From Propionispora hippei DSM 15287 (lineage in GTDB: Bacteria > Bacillota > Negativicutes > Propionisporales > Propionisporaceae), in assembly GCF_900141835.1 (NCBI RefSeq), contig NZ_FQZD01000009.1:62001-126000 (forward strand): a DNA stretch of 64,000 nucleotides. Reading direction: 5' to 3'. Shown here in pieces: positions 28,234-35,869 of the stretch (position 1 is the stretch's first letter; each line of letters starts with the position of its first letter). A program made the position numbers and the translations under genes. Under the pieces are notes generated by a model, which had not been told where the DNA came from, made no database searches, and was given only the letters and a program-made list of their open reading frames with translations.

Positions 28234-28361
28234 AAATAAATCCTGCTAAATTTTTACAAAAAATTTAGCAGGATTTATTTCACCATTACCGATGGTACCG
28301 TTCCTCCCGACTGGATCTTAAACGCCCGGTAGATTTACTTGGTTAACAGCAGGAGGATCAG
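28234..28361 (-). pseudogene. Degenerate rlmH 3' end plus terminator (module 3)
   Basis: Minus strand 28361 to 28282 aligns with the last 78 bp of rlmH with 13 mismatches and one inserted base; a block of 21 bases around AATCTACCGGGCGTTTAAG is identical. The insertion and a CAA to TAA change destroy the frame. A terminator hairpin (AAATAAATCCTGCTAAAT / ATTTAGCAGGATTTATTT) follows at 28234-28280. The rest of 28127-28494 shows no gene. Confidence 0.9.
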
Positions 28362-28494
28362 ACCTTCCCCGTAATTTCTTCCTGTTCTGTCATTGTTACT
28401 TCCACCTCTATTGTTCAATATACTATATATTTATTCTGTCAAATGGATAATAACTAAATAATTCATGCCTAGTCCCCTGCTCTCACCAAGCAAT

Positions 28495-29940
28495 TTATTC
28501 CTGCAATCCACCTTTTAACAAAATATAGTTTTTCCTGCTAAAAGAAATGATTGCGGCACATACGGAGATTCCGGCCACAAAAGCCATAACGATGTGAAAA
28601 GCTTCCACAAAACTACTATCCAACTGAACTTGCGTAGGGTTGGCTATCCCTGATAATATGGCGGCTTGCAATTTTTCAAGAATCAACACCGATAAGGATG
28701 CCCCCATGATCATTCCCAGGTTCCGTATCAGTGCATTCAGTCCATTTACTATCCCAATTTGATCTTTGCTAACCGAACTCATAACAAAGCTATTATTGGG
28801 AGGCTGAAACATGCCAGTACCCACACCCACTAAAATAAGACTGGGGATAATTCCCCCAAAAGTTGAATGGGTTGTAACAGACAGCAGGAACAGATAACCT
28901 AATGTATTCAGCAGCAAACCACCGGTAGCAAACCATATGGGACCAAATTTATCAGAACCATACCCGCTGAGCGGTGCTGCGATAGCCATACAAACGGGTA
29001 AAGAAGCCATCATTAGTCCTACTCGGAGACTGGAATAATGTAAGACATTCTGTAAGAAAAAGGGCATGATAATCGCATTAGCAAAAGTGGCGGCAAAATT
29101 GAGAAATGCCGAAAAGTTGCCTAACATAAAAACACGGTTGCGATAAATACTGAAATTTATCAAGGGATTTTCCAACCGAAACTCCACCAGAGTGAATACT
29201 GCTAACAAGATAACTCCCAAAAATAAAGAACCAAGAATGATCGGTGAATTCCAGCCAAAAACATTTCCGTCATTAATCGCAAACAGTATTCCTACTAAAC
29301 CCATCGTAAAAAGAATACTCCCTTTGTAATCAAAGGATGCTGCTTTCTTGTCTTTATCGGCAGGCAAAATAATGTTTGCCAACAAATAACCGATGATTCC
29401 GATCGGTACATTGACATAGAAAATATATCGCCAACCTACCCAGCTTACTAAAAACCCACCCAGTGCCGGTCCTGTCAGCGAACCCAAGGCAACAAAAGTA
29501 CCCAGCAAACCTAAGGCCCGGCCCCTTTCGCTAACCGGGAAACTAGATACGATAATAGCTTGATTCGTAGCCATCATCATCGAAGCTCCAACTGCCTGAA
29601 AAACCCGCATTCCCACAAGCATTCCGATAGTATTGCACAATCCGCAAAGCACTGACCCCAACGTAAAAACAAGAAAACCCATGGAGTAAACTTTGTTTCT
29701 ACCCCACATATCAGCCAAGCGGCCAAAGATCGGCAACAGACTTGCAATAGCCAGCAGATAAGAAACAACGATCCACTGCACAATAGACAACGTAACATTC
29801 AATTGAGTTGAAATAGTAGGTAAAGCAACATTAACAATACTGCTATCCAAAGTAGCCATAAACGTCCCCAATAAAACATCGGCTAAAATAAACCACCGAA
29901 TGTGGGAAGAACTCTTGAGGTTATTACATGTTACATTCAT
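28495..29940 (-). CDS. MFS drug transporter, DHA2 (EmrB/QacA) family, 14 segments
   Basis: A 481-residue efflux permease. The first segments DVLLGTFMATLDSSIVNVALPTISTQL carry the DHA2 motif LDxTIVNVALP; motif A is GRLADMWGRNKVYSMG, and motif C is in LGLLGTFVALGSLTGPALGGFLVSWVGWRYIFYVNVPIG, marking an antiporter. Fourteen hydrophobic segments fit the length. Probable role: proton-driven export of hydrophobic compounds; substrate unknown. GGAAGGAGAAAA precedes the ATG. It is the single gene between rlmH-end modules 2 and 3 and carries no adjacent regulator. Confidence 0.92.
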   Translation of the reverse strand: MNVTCNNLKSSSHIRWFILADVLLGTFMATLDSSIVNVALPTISTQLNVTLSIVQWIVVSYLLAIASLLPIFGRLADMWGRNKVYSMGFLVFTLGSVLCGLCNTIGMLVGMRVFQAVGASMMMATNQAIIVSSFPVSERGRALGLLGTFVALGSLTGPALGGFLVSWVGWRYIFYVNVPIGIIGYLLANIILPADKDKKAASFDYKGSILFTMGLVGILFAINDGNVFGWNSPIILGSLFLGVILLAVFTLVEFRLENPLINFSIYRNRVFMLGNFSAFLNFAATFANAIIMPFFLQNVLHYSSLRVGLMMASLPVCMAIAAPLSGYGSDKFGPIWFATGGLLLNTLGYLFLLSVTTHSTFGGIIPSLILVGVGTGMFQPPNNSFVMSSVSKDQIGIVNGLNALIRNLGMIMGASLSVLILEKLQAAILSGIANPTQVQLDSSFVEAFHIVMAFVAGISVCAAIISFSRKNYILLKGGLQE

Positions 29941-30031
29941 TTTTTCTCCTTCCGTTGCACCGGCAATACTTACACTATTCTAAGCTACAACATATTGATT
30001 TTTATTTGATTTCTATTTAGCAAAGACAAAT

Positions 30032-30096
30032 GCCCCAATCCCTGTTATGTCAAGGATTGAGGCCATTTTTCACCCTTACAACGCTACGGTTCACCA
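30032..30096 (-). pseudogene. Degenerate rlmH 3' end plus terminator (module 2)
   Basis: Minus strand 30096 to 30065 reads GGTGAACCGTAGCGTTGTAAGGGTGAAAAATGG, aligning with GGGGAACCGTATCACTGGTAATGGAGAAGAATGC at the end of rlmH. It continues into a terminator (GCCTCAATCCTTGAC / AACAGGGATTGGGGC) that aligns base for base with the layout of the real rlmH terminator. The rest of 29941-30261 holds the MFS promoter region and nothing else recognised. Confidence 0.7.
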
Positions 30097-30261
30097 TATC
30101 GGACCTAGGCGAATGTTTTAGTCAAACGATCCTGCTGCGTCGCTTTTCAGCGCTAAAATTCAGCGATGGTAATTTCCATTGGAGAACAGGAAAGACATAC
30201 CCCTCTTGACGATTTTCCATACCTTCTGTTGGGTTAAGAGAATTCCTAAAGACGCGCCCCT

Positions 30262-31386
30262 CTAAAAATCTATAATTTCCGGTTTATAGTCGTCAGGCAA
30301 TTCTTCTTCATTTAAAAATTGGAAACTGTCATCATTCAGTATCGGTATAAATATTTCGTATGGAATCATAGAAAACTCACAGGCATAATTACTGGCGCCG
30401 AACCACATACCCTCTTTGCTGCTCAAGTTTAAACCTCTTGCAAACTTTGTATAGTTTGAGCAATCATGAACGGCTAAATCCCAGTTTTCTTCCTCTGCTA
30501 TTTTCATGAATTTCAAAGTTAATTCCCTGCTCCAAATTGGGGATATATAGCCATGTCGGGAAATATACATATTTTCCCCATAGTAATTGCCTATGTTATT
30601 CTCATTTAAATGTAATTCGGCGCAATTGATGAAATCGAGTTTTGTTTCGAAGATTGCTTGCTTTTTCTTGAAAAATGCTTCGAAAAACTCCGGAGTCATT
30701 GGCGTTTCAATACCTACACTTTTAATATATTTTTTCGCTAATCCAATATTTTCAATGACTTTGTCCGAACAGTTAGAAGCACCCAGGTTGAAACGTATCT
30801 CATCAAGACCGGCTTCACCTAATGCTTTCAATGTCTCTTCTGTGGCTAACGTGCCATTTGTGTATAAATGCTGATGAATTTGAGCATCACTAAATTTCTT
30901 TATAATCGTATAATATTTTTCAATTTCCATAAAAGGCTCTAAATAAACGTAGGAAATACCAGTGGGTTTTTGCTGAATAGAAAGAAGCAAGTCTATATCC
31001 TTCTCGTAAAATTTTGTGCCGCCAATTTCCCACAGTCCTTCGCCAACCGGATGAATAGCGTCTAGCTCGCCATAATTATAACAGAACTTACACTCCAAAT
31101 TACATTTGTTCGTTTTCCTGATTGCACTCAAACCAGTACCCAGCAGACAAGAGCGACATCCCTGAGGGAATTTGCTTTCATTTCCTACAAAAACAGTTCT
31201 ATTTTCTAAGGTTTTTAAACCTTTAATGTCCGACATTAACCTATCATTCCGATGATCAACGGCTGCCTCAATTTGTGCAAAGGTAGCGTAAATAATTTCT
31301 TCATGTTTTACACTAACTTCCTCGTCCTCAGGTAATTGCGAAAAAAAATCAAACCATATCAACGCATCATTCTTGGAAATTTTCAT
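30262..31386 (-). CDS. Radical SAM protein of unknown substrate
   Basis: A 374-residue radical SAM enzyme. The cluster-binding motif is CNLECKFCYNYGE (CxxxCxxC, about residues 98-105), preceded by an extra pair GCRSCLLG. The GGTKF and YLEPFMEIEKYY segments and the HLYTNGTLATEETLKALGEAGLDEIRFNLGA strand follow the usual barrel order. Extra cysteines in the C-terminal half (HDCSNYTKF, NYACEF) hint at a second cluster. It resembles pyruvate-formate-lyase-activase-like and tungsten/peptide-maturation members but cannot be assigned. It is the single gene between rlmH-end modules 1 and 2; the ribosome site before the ATG is weak (GGCGGATAGGTT). Confidence 0.88.
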   Translation of the reverse strand: MKISKNDALIWFDFFSQLPEDEEVSVKHEEIIYATFAQIEAAVDHRNDRLMSDIKGLKTLENRTVFVGNESKFPQGCRSCLLGTGLSAIRKTNKCNLECKFCYNYGELDAIHPVGEGLWEIGGTKFYEKDIDLLLSIQQKPTGISYVYLEPFMEIEKYYTIIKKFSDAQIHQHLYTNGTLATEETLKALGEAGLDEIRFNLGASNCSDKVIENIGLAKKYIKSVGIETPMTPEFFEAFFKKKQAIFETKLDFINCAELHLNENNIGNYYGENMYISRHGYISPIWSRELTLKFMKIAEEENWDLAVHDCSNYTKFARGLNLSSKEGMWFGASNYACEFSMIPYEIFIPILNDDSFQFLNEEELPDDYKPEIIDF

Positions 31387-31651
31387 AACCTATCCGCCTA
31401 TCTGCTTAAATCTATATTTCACATTATTCGCCAAATATGAATACCATTTAAAAATTGGTAGTTGAGCATGATTACTTATTCTTATAAAGAGTAATCATGC
31501 CGTATCATCTAAATTATACTGGGTTACGCATCAGTTTTCAACAATGTCGGCAGGAATGTCTCTGGGGCGGGAAAGCCGGCCGTGTTGAAGCACTACCGGC
31601 TTTCCCATTCGAAAGGTACAAGGCACTTATATTTTCCTCTCGCTTAGTACG

Positions 31652-31732
31652 CAAAAAAACTCCTAATCCCATACTTTAAAGGGTTGAGACCATTTTTCAT
31701 CGTTACCAGTGGTACAGTTCTCCGTAGCGGGT
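31652..31732 (-). pseudogene. Degenerate rlmH 3' end plus terminator (module 1, proximal)
   Basis: Minus strand 31732 to 31695 matches the last codons, stop and first downstream bases of rlmH at 30 of 38 positions (GAACTGTACCACTGGTAAC against GAACCGTATCACTGGTAAT). It runs on into a terminator (TCTCAACCCTTTA / TATGGGATTAGGAG then TTTTTTT), again as in the real gene. It separates the radical SAM gene from the unknown gene at 32018. Confidence 0.85.
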
Positions 31733-31806
31733 ATGATAGCGAATTTATATCCGAATATAGGGATGGGACCAGAGTCAATTCTTTATTTCTAATATTTTTA
31801 GTCGAA

Positions 31807-31846
31807 CCGTTATCAGTGATGCGGTTCTCCGTATCACTGGTAATGG
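31807..31846. repeat. Inverted pair of rlmH-end core sequences (hairpin)
   Basis: CCGTTATCAGTGATGCGG (31807-31824) and CCGTATCACTGGTAATGG (31829-31846) are inverted copies differing at three bases, with a TTCT loop. Each arm is the stop-codon region of rlmH (CCGTATCACTGGTAATGG is exactly the rlmH end). The rest of 31387-32017 holds module 1 and no gene. Confidence 0.7.
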
Positions 31847-32017
31847 CGACTTTTGTTTTTCTTCAACGGAAGCATCGGAACAGTCATGACAACCATTGGC
31901 ATAAAGAACGCATGAAAAAGACTCTCATAATAACCGTCCCTGTGCTTCACACAGTTGAAATGAGAGACAGAAAATGACCATTCCCCATAGCACTCATCCA
32001 GAAAGATAAGCAGCTTG

Positions 32018-33028
32018 TTAAGCAGTTATACAAATAATATAGGGTTGGTTATCGGAAGAATTGGAAAGATAAGTTTTTCTTATAATAGAGTCTATGTCGT
32101 TAGAGATAACGCCAAAAAGATTATTGGAAGTTAAGTTTATTTGATTAACTTCTTGAGGAGCAACTATACCTGCCGTAGTTTGAATCAAATTCTTTAGACC
32201 AGAATAATTTAATTCATCGCCTGTGTTGCTCTCTGCTGTATTTGTATTTGTAGTAGTGGTAGTTGTCGTAGCTGTTTCCAACTTGTTTCTAAAATAATTT
32301 AAATAATCGCCCCCTGTTTGTAGAATAGTTTGCCATTTGTCAGGGTTCGCGCTTATAATTTCTTGCATTTGCTGCGAATTATCTTGGAAGATATTTAGAA
32401 TGTCTGTTTTTATTTTGTCGTCAGTGAGGCTACTAGTGGGATCAGTGCTTTGTAGCTTATTAGAAATTTTGTCGGCTGTTTTCTGAGCAAAATTTTCAAC
32501 AAGATTATTAACGTAATTATCCAAGCTATTTACGCGTGCTTGTAGATCATCACCTTGAAAATTACTTTGCAGCTCACTTTTATAAAAACTTGACTTGACT
32601 ATAAGATTATTAAGATAGTCTGTACCATTGTCAGTAGCAGAGGTAATACGCGTCCCATTAAAGTCTTGGTAATATACATTACCGTCAATCGTATCAGGAT
32701 TAGTCGCTGCCAAGTCCTGCTGAATGCTTTGCGATGTCAGTGCTGTTTGTTTGAAATAGTCCTGCCAGTTTTGCGCATCTTGCGGTGAAGTGCAGTCAGA
32801 AATCGAAAAAGCGAAGTCATCATTCTGCATCTCAGATGAAATACAATTTTGTGCGATTGAGTTATATTGATCCTGACTTATCACAATCGATGGTGGTGGA
32901 TTTGCAGCAGCTCTCGCCGTCATCTCTTTTAGGGCTTCGGGATCTAACTGGATGCTTGCTTGGAATTGCGACGAAAGTTGAGTGCTTACATTAGACAGCG
33001 AAAGTGGATCTAACATTCTTATTGGCAT
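32018..33028 (-). CDS. Hypothetical protein, polar and glutamine/asparagine-rich
   Basis: A 336-residue protein that I do not recognise. It has no signal peptide or membrane segment. The composition is rich in N, Q, S, T and D, with helical stretches (LQARVNSLDNYVNNLVENFAQKTADKISNKL, about 165-200) and a run of threonines near residue 245-262 (TATTTTTTTNTNTAESNT) that looks like a linker. The N-terminal MLDPLSLSNVSTQLSSQFQASIQLDPEAL resembles the start of cell-surface or flagellum-associated proteins but no motif is firm. GAAGGGAATTTTC decides the ATG at 33028 over an earlier in-frame start. It is the first single gene beyond rlmH. Confidence 0.7.
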   Translation of the reverse strand: MPIRMLDPLSLSNVSTQLSSQFQASIQLDPEALKEMTARAAANPPPSIVISQDQYNSIAQNCISSEMQNDDFAFSISDCTSPQDAQNWQDYFKQTALTSQSIQQDLAATNPDTIDGNVYYQDFNGTRITSATDNGTDYLNNLIVKSSFYKSELQSNFQGDDLQARVNSLDNYVNNLVENFAQKTADKISNKLQSTDPTSSLTDDKIKTDILNIFQDNSQQMQEIISANPDKWQTILQTGGDYLNYFRNKLETATTTTTTTNTNTAESNTGDELNYSGLKNLIQTTAGIVAPQEVNQINLTSNNLFGVISNDIDSIIRKTYLSNSSDNQPYIICITA

Positions 33029-33177
33029 GAAAATTCCCTTCTTTATTGATAAATTTACTCCATATACCATATATCGTAAATTATTGGAAATTCATTAAGT
33101 GTCAAGAACTGTTCACTTCCAACATTTGTAACAATTTATTGATATCAGACTGTAATGTCATTATATTGCCTAATATT

Positions 33178-33297
33178 TTAATCGCTTTTAAATATCAATT
33201 GCGATTTAATAAGTCTGACTCCTAAATCAAATGCTTTTTGCAAATCCTCAGCCGATATTTTTTCGACATGGTTAGATTTTTCTTCTTTATCTGGCAT
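33178..33297 (-). CDS. Short ORF or gene remnant downstream of rlmH
   Basis: A 39-codon frame (MPDKEEKSNHVEKISAEDLQKAFDLGVRLIKSQLIFKSD). The frame is open further upstream as CKFGQACNDYSKYVYL, so it looks like the tail of a cysteine-containing protein whose front is lost. No ribosome site supports the ATG. No family recognised. Confidence 0.3.
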   Translation of the reverse strand: MPDKEEKSNHVEKISAEDLQKAFDLGVRLIKSQLIFKSD

Positions 33298-33386
33298 CAG
33301 ATAAACGTACTTTGAATAATCATTACATGCTTGCCCAAATTTGCAGAACAATCAGGACAGCTACCTTCTCCCCCACTTTAGGAACG

Positions 33387-33433
33387 CACAAAAAACAAAG
33401 CCCTCAAGCCCTGTTTTTTCAAGGCTCGAGAGC
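33387..33433 (-). terminator. rlmH terminator
   Basis: GCTCTCGAGCCTTG / CAGGGCTTGAGGGC with an A-rich loop, followed on the minus strand by TTTGTTTTTTG. The degenerate modules further left each keep a hairpin at the same distance from their rlmH-like end. Confidence 0.85.
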
Positions 33434-33444
33434 ATTCTTCTCCA

Positions 33445-33924
33445 TTACCAGTGATACGGTTCCCCCCGGCTGATCTTAAACGCCCGGTAGATTTGTTCGG
33501 TCAGCAGCAGGCGGATCATTTGGTGGGTAAAGGTCATTTTGGAAAAGGACAGTCGTTCGTTAGCGGCTGTCCTTATGTTATCAGCCAGGCCGAAGGCGCC
33601 GCCGATGGCGAAGGTGATATCGCTCTTGCCGGTGAGCGCCAGTTGGTCCAGTTTAGCTGACAGTTCTTCCGATGAAGCCAGTTTGCCGGCCACATCCAGT
33701 ACGATAAGATAGCTGTCAGCCTTAATGTATTTAAGCATCCGTTCCCCTTCACGGGCCAGGGCTTTGGCTTTTTCAGCCGTGGAAGGATTGTCCGGCATTT
33801 TTTCTTCGTCTACTTCGACAATGTTAAATTTGCAATAGGGAGTAAGGCGTTTGACAAATTCGGCAATGCCGACAGTAAGGTATTTTTCTTTTATTTTTCC
33901 TACAGCAACTACAGTGATTCTCAT
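33445..33924 (-). CDS. rlmH: 23S rRNA (pseudouridine-1915-N3)-methyltransferase RlmH
   Basis: A 159-residue SPOUT methyltransferase, normal length. It methylates N3 of pseudouridine 1915 in helix 69 of 23S rRNA on the assembled ribosome. Visible signatures are MRITVVAVGKIKEKYL at the start, LDVAGKLASSEELSAKL, the SAM-binding trefoil loop FAIGGAFGLADNIR, and the C-terminal LLTEQIYRAFKISRGEPYHW. The stop lies directly behind the GEPYHW codons, the position at which SCC elements insert in staphylococci. One base separates its start from the htrA stop, so it is co-transcribed with htrA and the walJ-like gene. Confidence 0.96.
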   Translation of the reverse strand: MRITVVAVGKIKEKYLTVGIAEFVKRLTPYCKFNIVEVDEEKMPDNPSTAEKAKALAREGERMLKYIKADSYLIVLDVAGKLASSEELSAKLDQLALTGKSDITFAIGGAFGLADNIRTAANERLSFSKMTFTHQMIRLLLTEQIYRAFKISRGEPYHW

Positions 33925-33925
33925 C

Positions 33926-35032
33926 TTATTGCTGTTCCGGCATCTCTTCTAAAGTTACGGTTACAGTCATCGTTTTATCGTTTCGCTGAATGACTACCTC
34001 CACACTGCTGCCTACAGCCTGAGCATCCGTAACCGAACGCAGATCAGCCACGGTATTGGTGTCGGTGCCGGCCACTTTCAAAATGACATCGCCTTTTTTA
34101 ATGCCTGCCTTGGCGGCTGCTCCGTTCTTGTAGAGCTTGGCAACGTAGACACCTTTGTCAATATTCAAGCTATAGCCGTATTGAGCCGCACTGTTCTTAT
34201 CCCATACTCCAATGCCCAGATAGGGCCGGATTACCTTCCCCTTTTCAATCAATGACTGCAAAATAGGGCGGGCGGTATTAATCGGAATGGAGAATCCAAT
34301 GCCTTCGACGCCGGCGACGGCAATTTTAGCACTGTTAATGCCGATGACCAAACCGTCGGCGTTAACCAAAGCGCCGCCGGAATTCCCCGGGTTAATAGCG
34401 GCATCAGTCTGAATCAGCTTAAATTTCCGATCACCGATTTCAATCGAACGATTAAGTGCGCTGATTACCCCGGCCGTCACGCTGCCTTTAAACTCCAATC
34501 CCAGTGGGTTGCCAATGGCAATGGCTGGCTCGCCGACCATGAGGCTGTCCGAATCACCAAGCGTAGCGGCAGGCAGATTGTCAGCGTCAATCTTGACAAC
34601 CGCCAGATCGGTGGCCGGATCGCTACCCAGCACTTTGCCGTCTACCACTCGCCCGTCCGAAAGCGATACCGATATTTCCTGGGCATCCTGCACTACATGA
34701 TAATTGGTGGCAATATACCCTTTGGCATCAAAAATCACGCCTGAACCGGTTCCCTGCTCCACCAGCACCTTCCCTTCCCGGAAATCATTAGCATAAGCCT
34801 TATTGGTGATCCCCACCACAGCCGGGCCTACCTGCTGGGCGGCCCGGACCACCGCTGTGTTACGGGCATCGGAAAGAGTGCCGCCGTTAGACGGCAATTG
34901 GGCCAAGTTACTGGAACCCTGCGGTGTATTTTTAGCCAGCTTATGGCTGTAACCCCAGACAAAGCCACCTCCCAACAACGCGGCAATGACAGCAACAATA
35001 ATATAAGAAGTAATCCTTTTATACTGTGCCAT
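33926..35032 (-). CDS. htrA: Membrane-anchored HtrA/DegP-type serine protease
   Basis: A 368-residue quality-control protease. One N-terminal membrane anchor (SYIIVAVIAALLGGGFVWG, about 8-27) places the catalytic domain outside the cytoplasmic membrane. The trypsin-like triad is visible: His in TNYHVVQDA, Asp in ATDLAVVKI, Ser in AAINPGNSGGALVN. One PDZ domain follows (about 275-360). The start at MAQYKRITSY is decided by AAGGGGG at good spacing; the longer frame would overlap the next gene by 110 bases. It lies between the walJ-like gene and rlmH, a layout common in Firmicutes. Confidence 0.95.
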   Translation of the reverse strand: MAQYKRITSYIIVAVIAALLGGGFVWGYSHKLAKNTPQGSSNLAQLPSNGGTLSDARNTAVVRAAQQVGPAVVGITNKAYANDFREGKVLVEQGTGSGVIFDAKGYIATNYHVVQDAQEISVSLSDGRVVDGKVLGSDPATDLAVVKIDADNLPAATLGDSDSLMVGEPAIAIGNPLGLEFKGSVTAGVISALNRSIEIGDRKFKLIQTDAAINPGNSGGALVNADGLVIGINSAKIAVAGVEGIGFSIPINTARPILQSLIEKGKVIRPYLGIGVWDKNSAAQYGYSLNIDKGVYVAKLYKNGAAAKAGIKKGDVILKVAGTDTNTVADLRSVTDAQAVGSSVEVVIQRNDKTMTVTVTLEEMPEQQ

Positions 35033-35048
35033 AGCAAAAGCCCCCTTA

Positions 35049-35825
35049 TCATTCATCCATACTGGCGCAGCGATCCGGATAGGTAAGATAGAGACGAACA
35101 TCCTCACCAACCTCGCACCCCTGCTCGGCCAATATACTGCTGACTGTATTTTTCGCAATGTCCGGCCGGTTATTCTCCTGACTCAAATGGGCCAGAAAAA
35201 CGTCAGTCCGGTTTTTTCTATCCAAACGGGCTAAAGTCCAGCCTGCGTCCATATTGGACAAATGGCCCCGGTTACTCATGATGCGCTGTTTTAAGGACCA
35301 CGGGTAAGAGCCGTTTTTCAACATGCCGATATCATGGTTGGCTTCCAATACCATGATATCGGACAGCGATAACGCCCTTTTCACCGAATCGGTAACGAAG
35401 CCCAGGTCGGTTACTACGCTGCATTTGCAGGCGTCCTCAAAGAAATTAAAGCCTACCGGATCAGCCGCGTCATGGGAAATGGCAAAGGGCTCGATTTTCA
35501 GGCTGCCAATGTCCAGACTATCGTTTAAATCCCGGCAGCATTCCTGTGGCAGGGTGTCTTTTAAGGTCATGGACAACCAGGTGTCCGGACGGGTATATAC
35601 GGGCAGACGATACCGTTTAGTCAGCGTCGTCAAGCCGGCAATATGATCTCGGTGCTCATGGGTGAGCACAATGCCGTCAAGTTCTTCCAGTCCGGTGCCC
35701 AGCTTGGCCAGCTCCTGTTTAATCCGCCGGGTGCTGATGCCGGCGTCAATTAAAATATTTGCGTCCCTGCCTTGCAGCAGGGTTGCATTGCCCTTACTCC
35801 CACTTGCCAATACATGCACTTGCAT
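35049..35825 (-). CDS. WalJ/YycJ-like MBL-fold metallohydrolase
   Basis: A 258-residue metallo-beta-lactamase-fold protein. The metal motif is LTHEHRDHIAGL (HxHxDH, about 56-66), further ligands are ISHDAAD and the C-terminal AHLSQENN. The opening MQVHVLASGSKGNATLLQGRDANILIDAGISTRRI is typical of YycJ/WalJ, which in bacilli is encoded in the walRK operon next to htrA and has 5'-exonuclease-type activity. No walRK genes are adjacent here. It is followed 16 bp later by htrA and then rlmH, probably one operon. Confidence 0.93.
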   Translation of the reverse strand: MQVHVLASGSKGNATLLQGRDANILIDAGISTRRIKQELAKLGTGLEELDGIVLTHEHRDHIAGLTTLTKRYRLPVYTRPDTWLSMTLKDTLPQECCRDLNDSLDIGSLKIEPFAISHDAADPVGFNFFEDACKCSVVTDLGFVTDSVKRALSLSDIMVLEANHDIGMLKNGSYPWSLKQRIMSNRGHLSNMDAGWTLARLDRKNRTDVFLAHLSQENNRPDIAKNTVSSILAEQGCEVGEDVRLYLTYPDRCASMDE

Positions 35826-35869
35826 AAAAAAGCTCCTTTTGCTTCCTAAAAAATCATTAATTACACAGC

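Noticed and set aside
31900-31977. Possible third copy of the 19042 repeat (ACCGTCCCTGTG, CACAGTTGAAATG)
   Set aside because: Only loosely similar, with a broken core; could be chance.
26688-33441. Calling the rlmH island an SCC element
   Set aside because: No ccr recombinase, no defined direct/inverted att core repeats at both ends, and no SCC cargo are seen; only the insertion site is similar.
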